Program-made: the position numbers and the translations under genes
Notes under the pieces: generated by a model
Seen by the model: only the letters and a program-made list of their open reading frames with translations
What the model was told of the DNA's origin: nothing
Databases searched by the model: none
In this document: positions 53,442 through 64,000 of the stretch, one piece after another
Numbering within the stretch: the stretch's first letter is position 1
How the letters are laid out: each line of letters begins with the position of its first letter
DNA from: Virgibacillus chiguensis
GTDB taxonomy: Bacteria > Bacillota > Bacilli > Bacillales > Amphibacillaceae
Length of the DNA: 64,000 nucleotides
Assembly (NCBI RefSeq): GCF_900129865.1
Contig: NZ_FQXD01000001.1
Location: 248,001-312,000, forward strand
Direction of reading: 5' to 3'

Positions 53442-54389
53442 CTACTCATAACTAGGTTTACGTGCAACAAGCGAAACCCAATCTTCTAATTCATTGCTTT
53501 GAATTATTTCAAACCCTTGTTGTTCCAAATGTTGCTTAACGAATTGTTTTTTAGCCTGCGTTATACCTGAGGTAATGAAATGACCTCCAGGTTTTAGTTG
53601 GCTCCATGCTTTTTCAACAAATCGAACAATTATTTCCGCTAAAATATTAGAAACGATCAAATCTGCTTCTACTGTAACATGGTCTAATAAATTTTTTTGT
53701 TTAGCAGTAATTTTCATTTCTACATTGTTTACTTTAGCGTTTAACACCGTACTGTTTACGGCAACATCATCTAGATCGTACGCATAGACATGATTAGCAC
53801 CTAGTAAAGCCGCTGTAATACTTAAAACACCTGACCCTGAACCGACATCTATTACTGTATCATTTTCCTTTAGGAACTGTTCTAACGCTTGAATACTTAG
53901 TACTGTAGTCGGATGAGTTCCTGTACCAAAAGCCATACCTGGATCCAATTCAATAATCATTTCATCTGTATCTACAGGTTGATATGCTTCCCACGTCGGT
54001 TTTATCGTAATTTTTTTTGATATTTTCACAGGCTTATAATACTTTTTCCAAGCAGTTGCCCATTCTTCTTCATGAACTTCACTTAATGTGATTTGGTTTC
54101 TGCCTAAATCAATATCGTATAACATTAAATTATTTATGGCCTGTTTAATTTCTTCTACCGTCTCACCGAGAAAACTATTTATAGGAAGATAAGCTTTTAT
54201 ATAAACCCCTTCGTCAGGATATTGTTCTGGATCTAATTCATATACTTCTCCAAATGTGGAGGTGTGCTCCCTTACTAAATCCATCGCATCTTCAATCACC
54301 AGACCGCTAGCTCCGTTTTCATGTAAAATGTTCGATATTGGTTCAATCGCTTCATTTGTCGTATGGATACAAAGCTCTGACCACTTCAT
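53442..54389 (-). CDS. prmA: Ribosomal protein L11 methyltransferase PrmA
   Basis: A 315-residue class I methyltransferase that trimethylates L11. The N-terminal substrate-recognition domain (about 1-110) and the catalytic domain with GMAFGTGTHPTT, DVGSGSGVLSITAALLG and VSNILAEI are clear. AAGGGTG precedes the ATG. It lies between the dnaJ terminator region and rsmE in the classic dnaJ-prmA-rsmE-mtaB order. A repeat copy begins 20 nt upstream. Confidence 0.95.
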   Translation of the reverse strand: MKWSELCIHTTNEAIEPISNILHENGASGLVIEDAMDLVREHTSTFGEVYELDPEQYPDEGVYIKAYLPINSFLGETVEEIKQAINNLMLYDIDLGRNQITLSEVHEEEWATAWKKYYKPVKISKKITIKPTWEAYQPVDTDEMIIELDPGMAFGTGTHPTTVLSIQALEQFLKENDTVIDVGSGSGVLSITAALLGANHVYAYDLDDVAVNSTVLNAKVNNVEMKITAKQKNLLDHVTVEADLIVSNILAEIIVRFVEKAWSQLKPGGHFITSGITQAKKQFVKQHLEQQGFEIIQSNELEDWVSLVARKPSYE

Positions 54390-54408
54390 ATGGATACACC
54401 CTTTTCTT

Positions 54409-54504
54409 ATTAGAAAAACGAAGGCATGTCATCAAGTCTTTATGACGATAAAAACCGTCGTTTTGTTTATATGATTACCTTAAAAAATTTATCCTTTTTT
54501 ATAG
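54409..54504 (+). repeat. Dispersed ~95-bp intergenic repeat, copy C
   Basis: ATTAGAAAAACGAAGGC, the stem GTCAT / ATGAC around CAAGTCTTT, then AAAACCGTCGTTTTGTTTAT and the end CCTTTTTTATAG. It lies just upstream of prmA, so it is likely transcribed as antisense or leader. Confidence 0.75.
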
Positions 54505-54673
54505 TGTTAAAAGGAAACTCGGCTTTTGCCTCGTTTCCTATGGAAATAATGGTATTGCCTACACCTTTTGCTAACCATTTATGACAGTATTTTGCTTAAT
54601 TATACATTGGACATCATTTGAACTGTTTCACTGCTACAATGTAACTTTTATATAGCTGTGTGGAAGCACACAG

Positions 54674-55801
54674 CTATTCACTTTTAAATGCTTTTTTAAA
54701 ACGTTCAAATAAGGAACTATCTTGTTCATCTGCCGCTTCGTTACCACCAATTTGATTAAATTCACGCAATAATTCCTTTTGGCGATCTGTCAATTTCGTA
54801 GGTGTTATTACTTTCACTTTAATATGCTGATCTCCATGACCGTAACCTCTCACATTTGGCGCACCTTTGCCTTTTAAACGAAAAATTTTGCCCGATTGGG
54901 TTCCAGCAGGTATCTTAAGCTTCACTTTTCCATGCACAGTTGGTACTTCTACTTCATCACCAAGAGCAGCTTGTGCAAAAGTTAAAGGTAGCTCGCAATA
55001 TATATCGTCGCCTTCTCTGCTGAAGAAATCATGTGGTTTAATTTGTACAACAACAAATAAGTCGCCTGGAGGGCCACCATTAACTCCCGCTTCTCCTTTA
55101 CCTGACACGCGAATTTGTTGCCCCTCATCTATTCCAGCTGGTATCGAAATATGAATGGTACGACGTTTCTTCACTCTTCCAGTACCGCCACATGTAGTAC
55201 ACTTGTCTGGAATAATTTTACCTGATCCATTGCAATGATGACACACTCTGCGATTAACTACCTTACCGAACGGCGTATTCTGTTCCATATTCAATTGACC
55301 TGATCCATTACAATGTGAACAAGTTTTTGCCTTTGTTCCAGGCTTAGCTCCTGTACCTGTACAAGTATCGCATGTTTCCTCTTTTGGAATGGTGATATCT
55401 GCTTCTTTTCCAAAAATAGCTTCTTCAAAACCTAATTGCATCGTATATTGCAAATCCGCTCCTTGTTGAGGAGCATTTGGGTCTCTTCTTCGACCTGCAC
55501 CACCGAAAAACATATCAAATATATCACCAAAACCACCACCGAAATCTTGCGCACCACCAAATCCTCCAAAACCTTGGCTTTGTGGTCCAGCATGGCCAAA
55601 TTGATCATATTGAGATCTTTTTTGGTCATCACTTAATACTTCATAAGCTTCTTTTGCTTCTTTAAACTTATCAGCAGCACCTGCTTCTTTATTAACATCT
55701 GGATGGTATTTTCTTGCTAATTTACGATACGCTTTTTTTATCTCATCCTTAGACGCTCCCTTTTCAACTCCAAGGACTTCATAATAGTCTCGTTTACTCA
55801 C
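54674..55801 (-). CDS. dnaJ: Chaperone DnaJ (Hsp40)
   Basis: A 375-residue co-chaperone: J domain with HPD in KYHPDVNKE (about 32-36), a Gly/Phe-rich linker (about 75-110), four zinc-finger repeats [32 protein letters not shown] (about 145-205), and a substrate-binding C-terminus. It stimulates DnaK ATPase. The GTG at 55801 follows GGGGAG by 9 nt. Unlike the tight pairing in many genomes, a hairpin and its own candidate promoter separate it from dnaK. Confidence 0.97.
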   Translation of the reverse strand: MSKRDYYEVLGVEKGASKDEIKKAYRKLARKYHPDVNKEAGAADKFKEAKEAYEVLSDDQKRSQYDQFGHAGPQSQGFGGFGGAQDFGGGFGDIFDMFFGGAGRRRDPNAPQQGADLQYTMQLGFEEAIFGKEADITIPKEETCDTCTGTGAKPGTKAKTCSHCNGSGQLNMEQNTPFGKVVNRRVCHHCNGSGKIIPDKCTTCGGTGRVKKRRTIHISIPAGIDEGQQIRVSGKGEAGVNGGPPGDLFVVVQIKPHDFFSREGDDIYCELPLTFAQAALGDEVEVPTVHGKVKLKIPAGTQSGKIFRLKGKGAPNVRGYGHGDQHIKVKVITPTKLTDRQKELLREFNQIGGNEAADEQDSSLFERFKKAFKSE

Positions 55802-55840
55802 TTGATCACTCTCCCCGTTACACACTTTTGCATAGCTTTT

Positions 55841-55869
55841 ATCTTACCACCATCTATAAGCGTGTGCAA
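55841..55869 (-). promoter_or_regulatory. Candidate sigma-A promoter for dnaJ
   Basis: Minus strand TTGCAC, 17 nt, TAAGAT, about 40 nt upstream of dnaJ and downstream of the dnaK hairpin. No CIRCE overlaps it. Confidence 0.55.
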
Positions 55870-55893
55870 ATATACGCATATAGATCAACGTGT

Positions 55894-55931
55894 AAAAAGT
55901 CAAAGCCAAGAGAATCCTGACTTTGACTTTT
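55894..55931 (-). terminator. Hairpin between dnaK and dnaJ
   Basis: AAAAGTCAAAG / CTTTGACTTTT arms with a 15-nt loop; on the minus strand the A-rich arm gives a T tail. It may terminate or attenuate dnaK transcripts. Confidence 0.7.
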
Positions 55932-55993
55932 ATAGTACCGAATAGATGTAGAGAAAACATCTACTCTTTCATTCATTTTTTCGTTCTTCGTAC

Positions 55994-58458
<2,465 letters not shown>

Positions 58459-58642
58459 GCCTGACACCTCCATTTTAAACTAACCATCATACACTATAAC
58501 ACGTTCTAGACTGAGAACGAAACAATAGGGGCTCATTATTTTTTCTTTCCTAACGCACGTTTTATTAGCACAACGTAGCTTATTGATGACGAAGAAACTG
58601 CTACAGAGGACGCAGAGCCATCAAAGCTTCCTAACGTATAAG

Positions 58643-59674
58643 TTAATCTTCATCTTTATATCTCGTATATAATACGTCTGTCATTTCATTCGAAAGGATA
58701 CTTAATAATGAAATTACTTTGCGATATTCCATTCTCGTGGGACCAAGTAATGCGATTGTCCCCATTTGCCCTTCTCCTAAATGATAAGCGGCAGTAATTA
58801 AACTCAAATCTTTTATCGCTGCAACATCATTTTCTTGACCGATAGATACTTTAATGCCTTCGCTAGATTGCTTTAATAAATTCACTATCTCATCTTCATT
58901 TTCAATCATGGTGTAAAATGCTCGTATCTTATCAACATCATTGAACTCTGGTTGCATTAACATATTGGATTTTCCGCCTATATATAATTTGACAGGATGA
59001 TCTTGTAAGAATGCTCCTTTTAAATGTTGATAGGAGTTATTTAAATCGGAAACATACTTCTGCATCATCGCTTCAATTCCCGCATTAAATTTTTCAGCCA
59101 ACTGCAAAATTGGAACACCATGCAACTGATCATTTAAAATATTTACCATTTTCTCTAGGTCTGAACTATCTATTTCTTCTGGAATAGAAAATGCACGATG
59201 TTCTACATGACCTGTATTTGTAACGAGTATCGCTACGGCAGTACTGACTGACAAAGGTATAATTTGAATTTGTTTCAGTTTTGTTTCAAAGATTTCAGGC
59301 CCCAGTATGATGGAAGTATAGTTGGTCAACTTTGATAATACTTCTGCAGACATTTGTACAATTTGTTCAAATTCAAAAAAACCATCTTGAATCATGTGTT
59401 TAATTACATTGCCTTCTTGGTGTAGGATATTTGGTGAAATGAGGTGGTCCACATAATAACGATATCCTTTTTCAGAAGGAATGCGTCCTGATGAAGAATG
59501 AGTTTTCTCAAGAAATCCCAGGTCTTCTAAATCTGCCATTTCATTACGAATGGTAGCAGCACTATATGGAATCACTTCTTTCTTGGCAATAGCACGTGAG
59601 CCAACTGGATGTGCCGACTCGATGAAATCATCAATTATGACTTGTAGAATTAATAACTGCCTTTCTGTTAACAT
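58643..59674 (-). CDS. hrcA: Heat-inducible transcription repressor HrcA
   Basis: A 343-residue repressor: an N-terminal winged helix (about 1-75, with HPVGSRAIAKKEVIPYSAATIRNEM recognition region) and a GAF-like and dimerisation part. It binds CIRCE operators and is kept active by GroEL. The ATG at 59674 follows GAGGTGA. A perfect CIRCE lies 15 nt upstream, so the gene represses itself and grpE-dnaK. Confidence 0.96.
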   Translation of the reverse strand: MLTERQLLILQVIIDDFIESAHPVGSRAIAKKEVIPYSAATIRNEMADLEDLGFLEKTHSSSGRIPSEKGYRYYVDHLISPNILHQEGNVIKHMIQDGFFEFEQIVQMSAEVLSKLTNYTSIILGPEIFETKLKQIQIIPLSVSTAVAILVTNTGHVEHRAFSIPEEIDSSDLEKMVNILNDQLHGVPILQLAEKFNAGIEAMMQKYVSDLNNSYQHLKGAFLQDHPVKLYIGGKSNMLMQPEFNDVDKIRAFYTMIENEDEIVNLLKQSSEGIKVSIGQENDVAAIKDLSLITAAYHLGEGQMGTIALLGPTRMEYRKVISLLSILSNEMTDVLYTRYKDED

Positions 59675-59688
59675 GATGATCACCTCTG

Positions 59689-59715
59689 TTAGCACTCATT
59701 GCTTTCGAGTGCTAA
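59689..59715 (-). promoter_or_regulatory. CIRCE operator (HrcA binding site)
   Basis: TTAGCACTC-N9-GAGTGCTAA matches the consensus with no mismatch in either 9-bp arm. Confidence 0.98.
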
Positions 59716-59725
59716 TGCTAATAAT

Positions 59726-59754
59726 AAATTATCAAATCCACATTTTTTTGTCAA
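59726..59754 (-). promoter_or_regulatory. Sigma-A promoter of hrcA-grpE-dnaK
   Basis: Minus strand TTGACA, 17 nt, TAATTT, ending just upstream of the CIRCE. Confidence 0.75.
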
Positions 59755-59998
59755 TAAAATGGCATGAAAGCAATTAGAAATCTTTTTAATGAAGCAGCCA
59801 AAAGATTATCCTATTTGTAATAAAAATTACATGTTTAGTAGGAGATTACTGTCTTTCTACTGTTCATACAAACAAACAACAGCGCCAATACACAACGCAT
59901 TATTTTAGCTATAACGTATCTTCATCAATTTTACTTCAATGTCATTTTTATCATAAATAATCGGTGTATATACATCTACTACACAAGCTATTTTGTAT

Positions 59999-61153
59999 CT
60001 ATCCAAATACCAGATCGTCTAACAAAAACCTTTCAAATACTTCATTAGCTACTATTTTACCTTCTTCTGATAATGCTATTTGGTCTTCTCGCTCTAGTAA
60101 CCATCCACGTTGCACAAGTTCATCTATAGATGGACGATATAATTTATCCATAGATACACCAAATTTATGTGTAAACTGACGTTTGCTTACCCCTTCCATT
60201 CTACGTAAACCGAGAAACATTTCTTCTTCTATTTGCTCTTTTTTCCCAATTGTATCTACATGTAAAACAGGTTTTCCATCTTTGTTAACTTGTTTAATAT
60301 AAGCCGGTAAAGGTCGAATATTACCATATCGTTTGCCAGGTAGATAACCGTACGCTCCTGCCCCAAACCCATAATAAAAATTGTTATTCCAATATGTCAA
60401 ATTATGTTTGCTTTCAAAACCTTGCTTAGCAAAATTACTAATTTCATACTGATTTAAGCCGTTTTTCGCCGCAGTTGTTTTTAAAATATCATACATTATT
60501 ACCTCATCTTCTTGAGGTGGTCGAGGGAGATTTCCTTTTTTATAACGCTGATAAAAAACGGTTTTAGGTTCAATTTGCAAAGCATATGTTGAAAGATGTG
60601 GCAAATCCAAGTTCATAGCCTTTGTTAATGAGTCTTTAAAATGAGTAACTGTTTGATTCGGAAGGGCGTATATCAAGTCAGTACTGATGTTATGAATTCC
60701 ATAATCTTGTAATAATGAGACGGTATCATACACATCTTTTACAGTGTGAATTCTTCCAAGTGTCTTTAACATCTCATTATCAAACACTTGTACACCAAGT
60801 GAAACTCGATTCACCCCATAGGCTCTTAGCAAAGCAACCTTCTCTTTGCTGAAATCTCCAGGGTTTGCTTCAATGGTAAATTCTTCACATTCATGAAGAT
60901 CGAATGTTTCTGCAATATGACGGAGAACAGCCTCTAACTGCGGAACGGTTAAAGCAGTAGGCGTTCCACCTCCGATAAAAATCGTCTTTACTTTCTTTTC
61001 CTTTTCAGGAACGTAGGTAGACATTTCTTTTTTTAACGCATCAACATAATCATTTGCCAATTGTTCATTATAAAAAAACTTTGTAAAATCACAGTAATGA
61101 CATATTTGTTGGCAAAATGGGATATGAATATAGACAGAATGTATTGGTATCAT
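59999..61153 (-). CDS. hemW: HemW-type radical SAM heme chaperone
   Basis: A 384-residue radical-SAM protein with the cluster motif CQQICHYC (C14, C18, C21) and the GGGTPT and EANPGDFSKEK blocks. HemW delivers heme to respiratory enzymes; it is often mis-annotated as coproporphyrinogen III oxidase HemN. The HemN-only fourth Cys is absent: the motif continues CDFTKFF, as in HemW. The ATG at 61153 follows AAGGAG. It sits between lepA and hrcA as in B. subtilis (yqeR). Confidence 0.92.
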   Translation of the reverse strand: MIPIHSVYIHIPFCQQICHYCDFTKFFYNEQLANDYVDALKKEMSTYVPEKEKKVKTIFIGGGTPTALTVPQLEAVLRHIAETFDLHECEEFTIEANPGDFSKEKVALLRAYGVNRVSLGVQVFDNEMLKTLGRIHTVKDVYDTVSLLQDYGIHNISTDLIYALPNQTVTHFKDSLTKAMNLDLPHLSTYALQIEPKTVFYQRYKKGNLPRPPQEDEVIMYDILKTTAAKNGLNQYEISNFAKQGFESKHNLTYWNNNFYYGFGAGAYGYLPGKRYGNIRPLPAYIKQVNKDGKPVLHVDTIGKKEQIEEEMFLGLRRMEGVSKRQFTHKFGVSMDKLYRPSIDELVQRGWLLEREDQIALSEEGKIVANEVFERFLLDDLVFG

Positions 61154-61295
61154 AAAATGCTCCTTCTTTAAAATCAAATTAGCAATGCTTATATAAAACT
61201 TGAGCTAAATACGCGCTACTATGATTTTATTTCTAACATAGTGCAATTCTTCAATCAAACTAGCAATAAAAACAAACTAGCAATAAAAACGATAA

Positions 61296-61350
61296 AAAAC
61301 GTTCTACCGCCAACACTTCACAATAATTACAATATGGCAGTAGAACGTTA
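61296..61350 (-). terminator. lepA terminator
   Basis: AACGTTCTAC-CGCC / GGCAG-TAGAACGTT arms (one G-U) lie around a loop of about 25 nt, with TTTTTTA after the left arm on the minus strand. Confidence 0.8.
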
Positions 61351-61357
61351 AATTTAT

Positions 61358-63166
61358 TTAATTATCATCCATTTCCAAAACAGCCATAAATGCTTCTTGA
61401 GGTACTTCAACAGAACCAACCATCTTCATCCGTCTTTTTCCTTCTTTTTGTTTCTCCAATAGTTTCCTCTTTCTTGAAATATCCCCACCATAACACTTGG
61501 ATAAAACATTTTTTCGCATTGCTTTAATAGTAGATCTAGCAATGATTTTGTTACCAATTGCCGCTTGTACCGGGACTTCAAATTGCTGTCTAGGGATAAG
61601 ATCTTTTAATTTGTCTACAATATGCTTACCGCGTTCATAAGCAAAGTCCCTGTGAACAATAAACGATAGTGCATCAATTGTATCCCCATTTAATAAAATA
61701 TCCATTTTAACTAGCTTGGATGCCTGATAACCAATTAAGTCATAGTCAAATGAAGCATAGCCTTTCGTTTGCGACTTTAATTGGTCAAAGAAATCATACA
61801 CAATCTCTGACAACGGAATATGGTAAATAACATTAACACGAATATCATCTAAATATTCCATATCCATAAATTGACCGCGCTTTTTTTGAGCAATTTCCAT
61901 AACAGAACCGACATATTCGTTTGGAACCATTATCGTTGCTTTCACATAAGGCTCTCTTACTTCTTTAATCTGTTGTGGGTCCGGCATAAATGCTGGATTA
62001 TCAACGTTGATTGTTGTCCCATCCGTTTGCTCTACTTCATAAATAACACTTGGAGCCGTAGTAATTAGACTAATGTTAAATTCTCTTTCAATGCGCTCTT
62101 GAATGATTTCCATATGCAATAGCCCTAAAAATCCGCAACGAAAACCAAAACCTAGCGCTTGCGATGTTTCAGCTTCATATTGTAGGGATGAGTCGTTTAA
62201 TTCTAAACGTTCTAAAGCTTCTCGTAAATCATTATAGTTCTTGGAATCTACAGGATACAATCCACAAAAGACCATTGGATTTAAACGTTTATATCCAGGC
62301 AATGGTTCTTTAGCTGGGCGTTCTACTAATGTAACCGTATCACCAACTCTTGAATCCCCAACATTTTTTATGGAAGCAGTTAAGTATCCTACATCTCCAA
62401 CAATCAATTCGTCTTTATTTACTGGTTTTGGTCTAAAAACACCTAATTCATTCACTTCGAATTCCTTTCCAGTGGCCATCATCTTGATTTTATCGCCAAC
62501 CTTCAAAGAGCCTTCTTTAATACAAACATAAGCTATAACTCCGCGATACGGGTCGTACATAGAATCAAAAATCAATGCTTTAAGGGGTTCTTCTGAATCG
62601 CCTTCAGGTGCAGGGATCGCCTCAATAACACGTTCTAAGATTTCATCAATTCCTATATTCGCTTTCGCAGAAGCTAAAATAACATCATCTTTATCGATAC
62701 CGATGACATCTTCAAGTTCCTGTTTCACCCGTTCTGGATCTGCGCTTGGTAAATCAATTTTATTAATTACGGGTATGATTTCCAAATCGTTATCCAATGC
62801 CAAATATACGTTAGCTAGTGTTTGTGCTTCAATTCCTTGTGCTGCATCCACAACTAGAATAGCACCTTCACAAGCAGCAAGACTTCTGGATACTTCATAT
62901 GTAAAATCAACATGACCAGGTGTGTCAATTAAATGAAAAAGGTATTCTTCTCCAGCATTACTTTGATAATTCAGTTGTACAGCATTTAATTTAATGGTAA
63001 TACCACGTTCTCTCTCTAAATCCATTGCATCTAAAAGCTGATCTTTCATTTCTCGTTGCGTAATAGCTTTTGTACGCTCTAAAATACGGTCAGCTAACGT
63101 TGACTTTCCATGGTCAATATGAGCGATAATTGAAAAATTACGCACATTTCTTTGAATTTCTGCCAT
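61358..63166 (-). CDS. lepA: Translation elongation factor 4 (LepA)
   Basis: A 602-residue GTPase with [15 protein letters not shown] (G1), DTPGHVDF (G3) and NKIDLPSAD (G4), followed by the EF-G-like domains and the LepA-specific C-terminal domain ([16 protein letters not shown]). It can back-translocate ribosomes and is involved in ribosome assembly. The GGAG site lies 12 nt from the ATG, wider than usual, yet a stop codon blocks any upstream in-frame start. A terminator separates it from the yqxA gene. Confidence 0.97.
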   Translation of the reverse strand: MAEIQRNVRNFSIIAHIDHGKSTLADRILERTKAITQREMKDQLLDAMDLERERGITIKLNAVQLNYQSNAGEEYLFHLIDTPGHVDFTYEVSRSLAACEGAILVVDAAQGIEAQTLANVYLALDNDLEIIPVINKIDLPSADPERVKQELEDVIGIDKDDVILASAKANIGIDEILERVIEAIPAPEGDSEEPLKALIFDSMYDPYRGVIAYVCIKEGSLKVGDKIKMMATGKEFEVNELGVFRPKPVNKDELIVGDVGYLTASIKNVGDSRVGDTVTLVERPAKEPLPGYKRLNPMVFCGLYPVDSKNYNDLREALERLELNDSSLQYEAETSQALGFGFRCGFLGLLHMEIIQERIEREFNISLITTAPSVIYEVEQTDGTTINVDNPAFMPDPQQIKEVREPYVKATIMVPNEYVGSVMEIAQKKRGQFMDMEYLDDIRVNVIYHIPLSEIVYDFFDQLKSQTKGYASFDYDLIGYQASKLVKMDILLNGDTIDALSFIVHRDFAYERGKHIVDKLKDLIPRQQFEVPVQAAIGNKIIARSTIKAMRKNVLSKCYGGDISRKRKLLEKQKEGKRRMKMVGSVEVPQEAFMAVLEMDDN

Positions 63167-63480
63167 TAATGATGTTCACTCCTACTTTTTCTACCAGCCT
63201 CTTTACTTGTAGAAAACCTTAATTATCGACGAGAATGACTAGGTTAGATTATAGCAATAGAAACAATGATATTCAAGAACAATGATGCGCTTAAGCTGTC
63301 AACTAATTACCATACCAAAAATCCTCTCACTTTTAGAACTCTTACATAAATCAATTATATTCTTTGGATGTAATAAGAAACATAGCTTTTTACGAGTTCA
63401 AAAAGGAACAACGTATTTCTATTTCACTTCGAGTAAAAAATTGCGAGAATTATTCCCCTTTTCCCAGTATTTGTATTCTA

Positions 63481-63522
63481 AACAAAGCTTATTGTCATTT
63501 ATTTATGACAATAAGCTTTGTT
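63481..63522 (-). terminator. Terminator after yqxA (spoIIP operon)
   Basis: AACAAAGCTTATTGTCA / TGACAATAAGCTTTGTT is a perfect 17-bp stem with an 8-nt loop, between yqxA and lepA. Confidence 0.85.
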
Positions 63523-63600
63523 TTGTTTTACGATAAACCGTAAATTTCTACAAAAAATGTAACAACTGAGTTATAATAGCATCATACTTTTCTAGTAGTG

Positions 63601-63912
63601 CTAAAAAAACAACTCTGCTATTTGATACAATATTGTTACTACTGCTTCAAAAAAGCCAGTAATACTAGCTTCTAAAACAGAAGCCGTTTTTTCAGTAGAT
63701 GGCGCTGGCACATCAGGTTGGACTTGTTGCTCAGGATTCCTTTCTGCAACTGACTTTATATTTTTTTCATTATCTAGTTCATCTGAACCTATTACATCCT
63801 GCGCCTGAAAAACAGAATCTGCTTCTTCATGACCAACCCCATTATTCCCGTGAACAACACCCGCTAAAAAACAAACTGCTAATAAAAGTAGTACAATCAT
63901 AGCACGAGCCAT
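63601..63912 (-). CDS. yqxA: DUF3679 membrane protein (YqxA-like)
   Basis: A 103-residue protein with an N-terminal hydrophobic anchor (about 4-22), an acidic and proline-containing middle, and a second hydrophobic segment at the C-terminus (about 83-103). It fits YqxA of B. subtilis, which sits between spoIIP and lepA. Role unknown; possibly sporulation related by position. GGAGG lies 8 nt before the ATG, inside the end of the upstream frame. Confidence 0.8.
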   Translation of the reverse strand: MARAMIVLLLLAVCFLAGVVHGNNGVGHEEADSVFQAQDVIGSDELDNEKNIKSVAERNPEQQVQPDVPAPSTEKTASVLEASITGFFEAVVTILYQIAELFF

Positions 63913-63924
63913 TTTTTACACCTC

Positions 63925-64000
63925 CTAGGATGACGTATCAACCTTCTCTGCGTCCCAAAACATTTCACTAAATACATCGGCGAGTGCATCAGCAGAACGA
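63925..64000 (-). CDS. spoIIP: 3' end of upstream gene, probably spoIIP (truncated by window)
   Basis: An open frame running off the window edge: about 25 residues, RSADALADVFSEMFWDAEKVDTSS, then a TAG. It ends 13 nt before the yqxA start. B. subtilis has spoIIP (a stage II sporulation amidase and endopeptidase) here. I assign it by order only; the visible part has no diagnostic motif. Confidence 0.55.
   Translation of the reverse strand, partial: RSADALADVFSEMFWDAEKVDTSS

Larger units (their letters stand above)
59675..59998. other. Intergenic region between hemW and hrcA
   Basis: It contains the CIRCE and the hrcA promoter on its left; bases 59760-59998 are AT-rich with no feature that I can support. 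Confidence 0.6.

Noticed and set aside
61261-61294. Possible CRISPR repeat
   Set aside because: Only two adjacent 17-bp units without spacers and no cas genes anywhere in the window.

Overview
The window reads as chromosome of a low-GC, endospore-forming member of the Bacillaceae, most like the Oceanobacillus/Virgibacillus group. The evidence is that its gene order follows the Bacillus subtilis yqe-yqf-yqg region almost gene for gene, it has spore genes (a spoVAF homologue, yqfC/yqfD, and a probable spoIIP end), Bacillus-type GGAGG ribosome sites are everywhere, and most conserved genes lie on the minus strand. The genus is an inference; no rRNA is present. 

Layout, left to right. 1-10.2 kb: yqgY, yqgX, yqgW, an LTA-synthase-type enzyme (yqgS/ltaS), glcK-yqgQ, a stand-alone spoVAF, an unrecognised membrane-anchored protein, the rhomboid protease gluP and yqgO. 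10.4-18.1 kb: yqgN, rpmG, a small coiled-coil protein and a YceG/MltG-like protein, phoU, pbpA-yqgE and sodA. 18.3-18.9 kb: six tRNA genes (Asn, Met, His, a second CAT tRNA, Ser, Phe in transcription order) with a promoter and a terminator. 19.3-28.4 kb: a Na/Pi symporter with a PhoU tail, a short NfeD protein, yqfZ-, yqfX- and yqfT-like genes, nfo, cshB, yqfO-trmK and cccA. 29-38.8 kb: dnaG-sigA, ccpN-ppsR, glyQS under a T-box, recO and yqzL. 38.9-49.2 kb: era, pgpH-ybeY-dgkA, yqfC-yqfD-phoH, and yqeZ-floA-yqfB behind a sigma-W-like promoter. 49.6-64 kb: rpsU-yqeY, deoC, rsmE-mtaB, prmA, the hrcA-grpE-dnaK/dnaJ heat-shock locus with a CIRCE operator, hemW, lepA, yqxA and a fragment that is probably the end of spoIIP.

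How the parts connect. The genes are mostly housekeeping: replication and transcription initiation (dnaG, sigA), translation (glyQS, rpsU, rpmG, lepA, yqeY, rsmE, mtaB, prmA, era, ybeY, trmK), protein folding (hrcA regulon), envelope and membrane domains (ltaS, pbpA, dgkA, floA/yqeZ), gluconeogenic control (ccpN/ppsR), phosphate handling (phoU, Na/Pi symporter) and sporulation. Compared with B. subtilis as I remember it, the pst operon is not next to pbpA, cdd is absent between dgkA and era, yqxD is absent between ppsR and dnaG, and spoVAF is away from a spoVA operon.

I found no new multi-gene system such as a defence island, prophage, CRISPR array or biosynthetic cluster. The most novel material is between genes. 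One family of about 95-bp elements (nine candidate copies) has a conserved AAGTCTT loop on a stem whose two arms change together between copies. A second, longer GC-rich family has three related copies. Other leads are candidate sigma-W and sigma-G promoters, a separate promoter and terminator for dnaJ, dyads near sodA, rpsU and cccA, and an IS605-like palindrome. Start codons were re-chosen from ribosome-binding sites in many genes; these choices are inferences.
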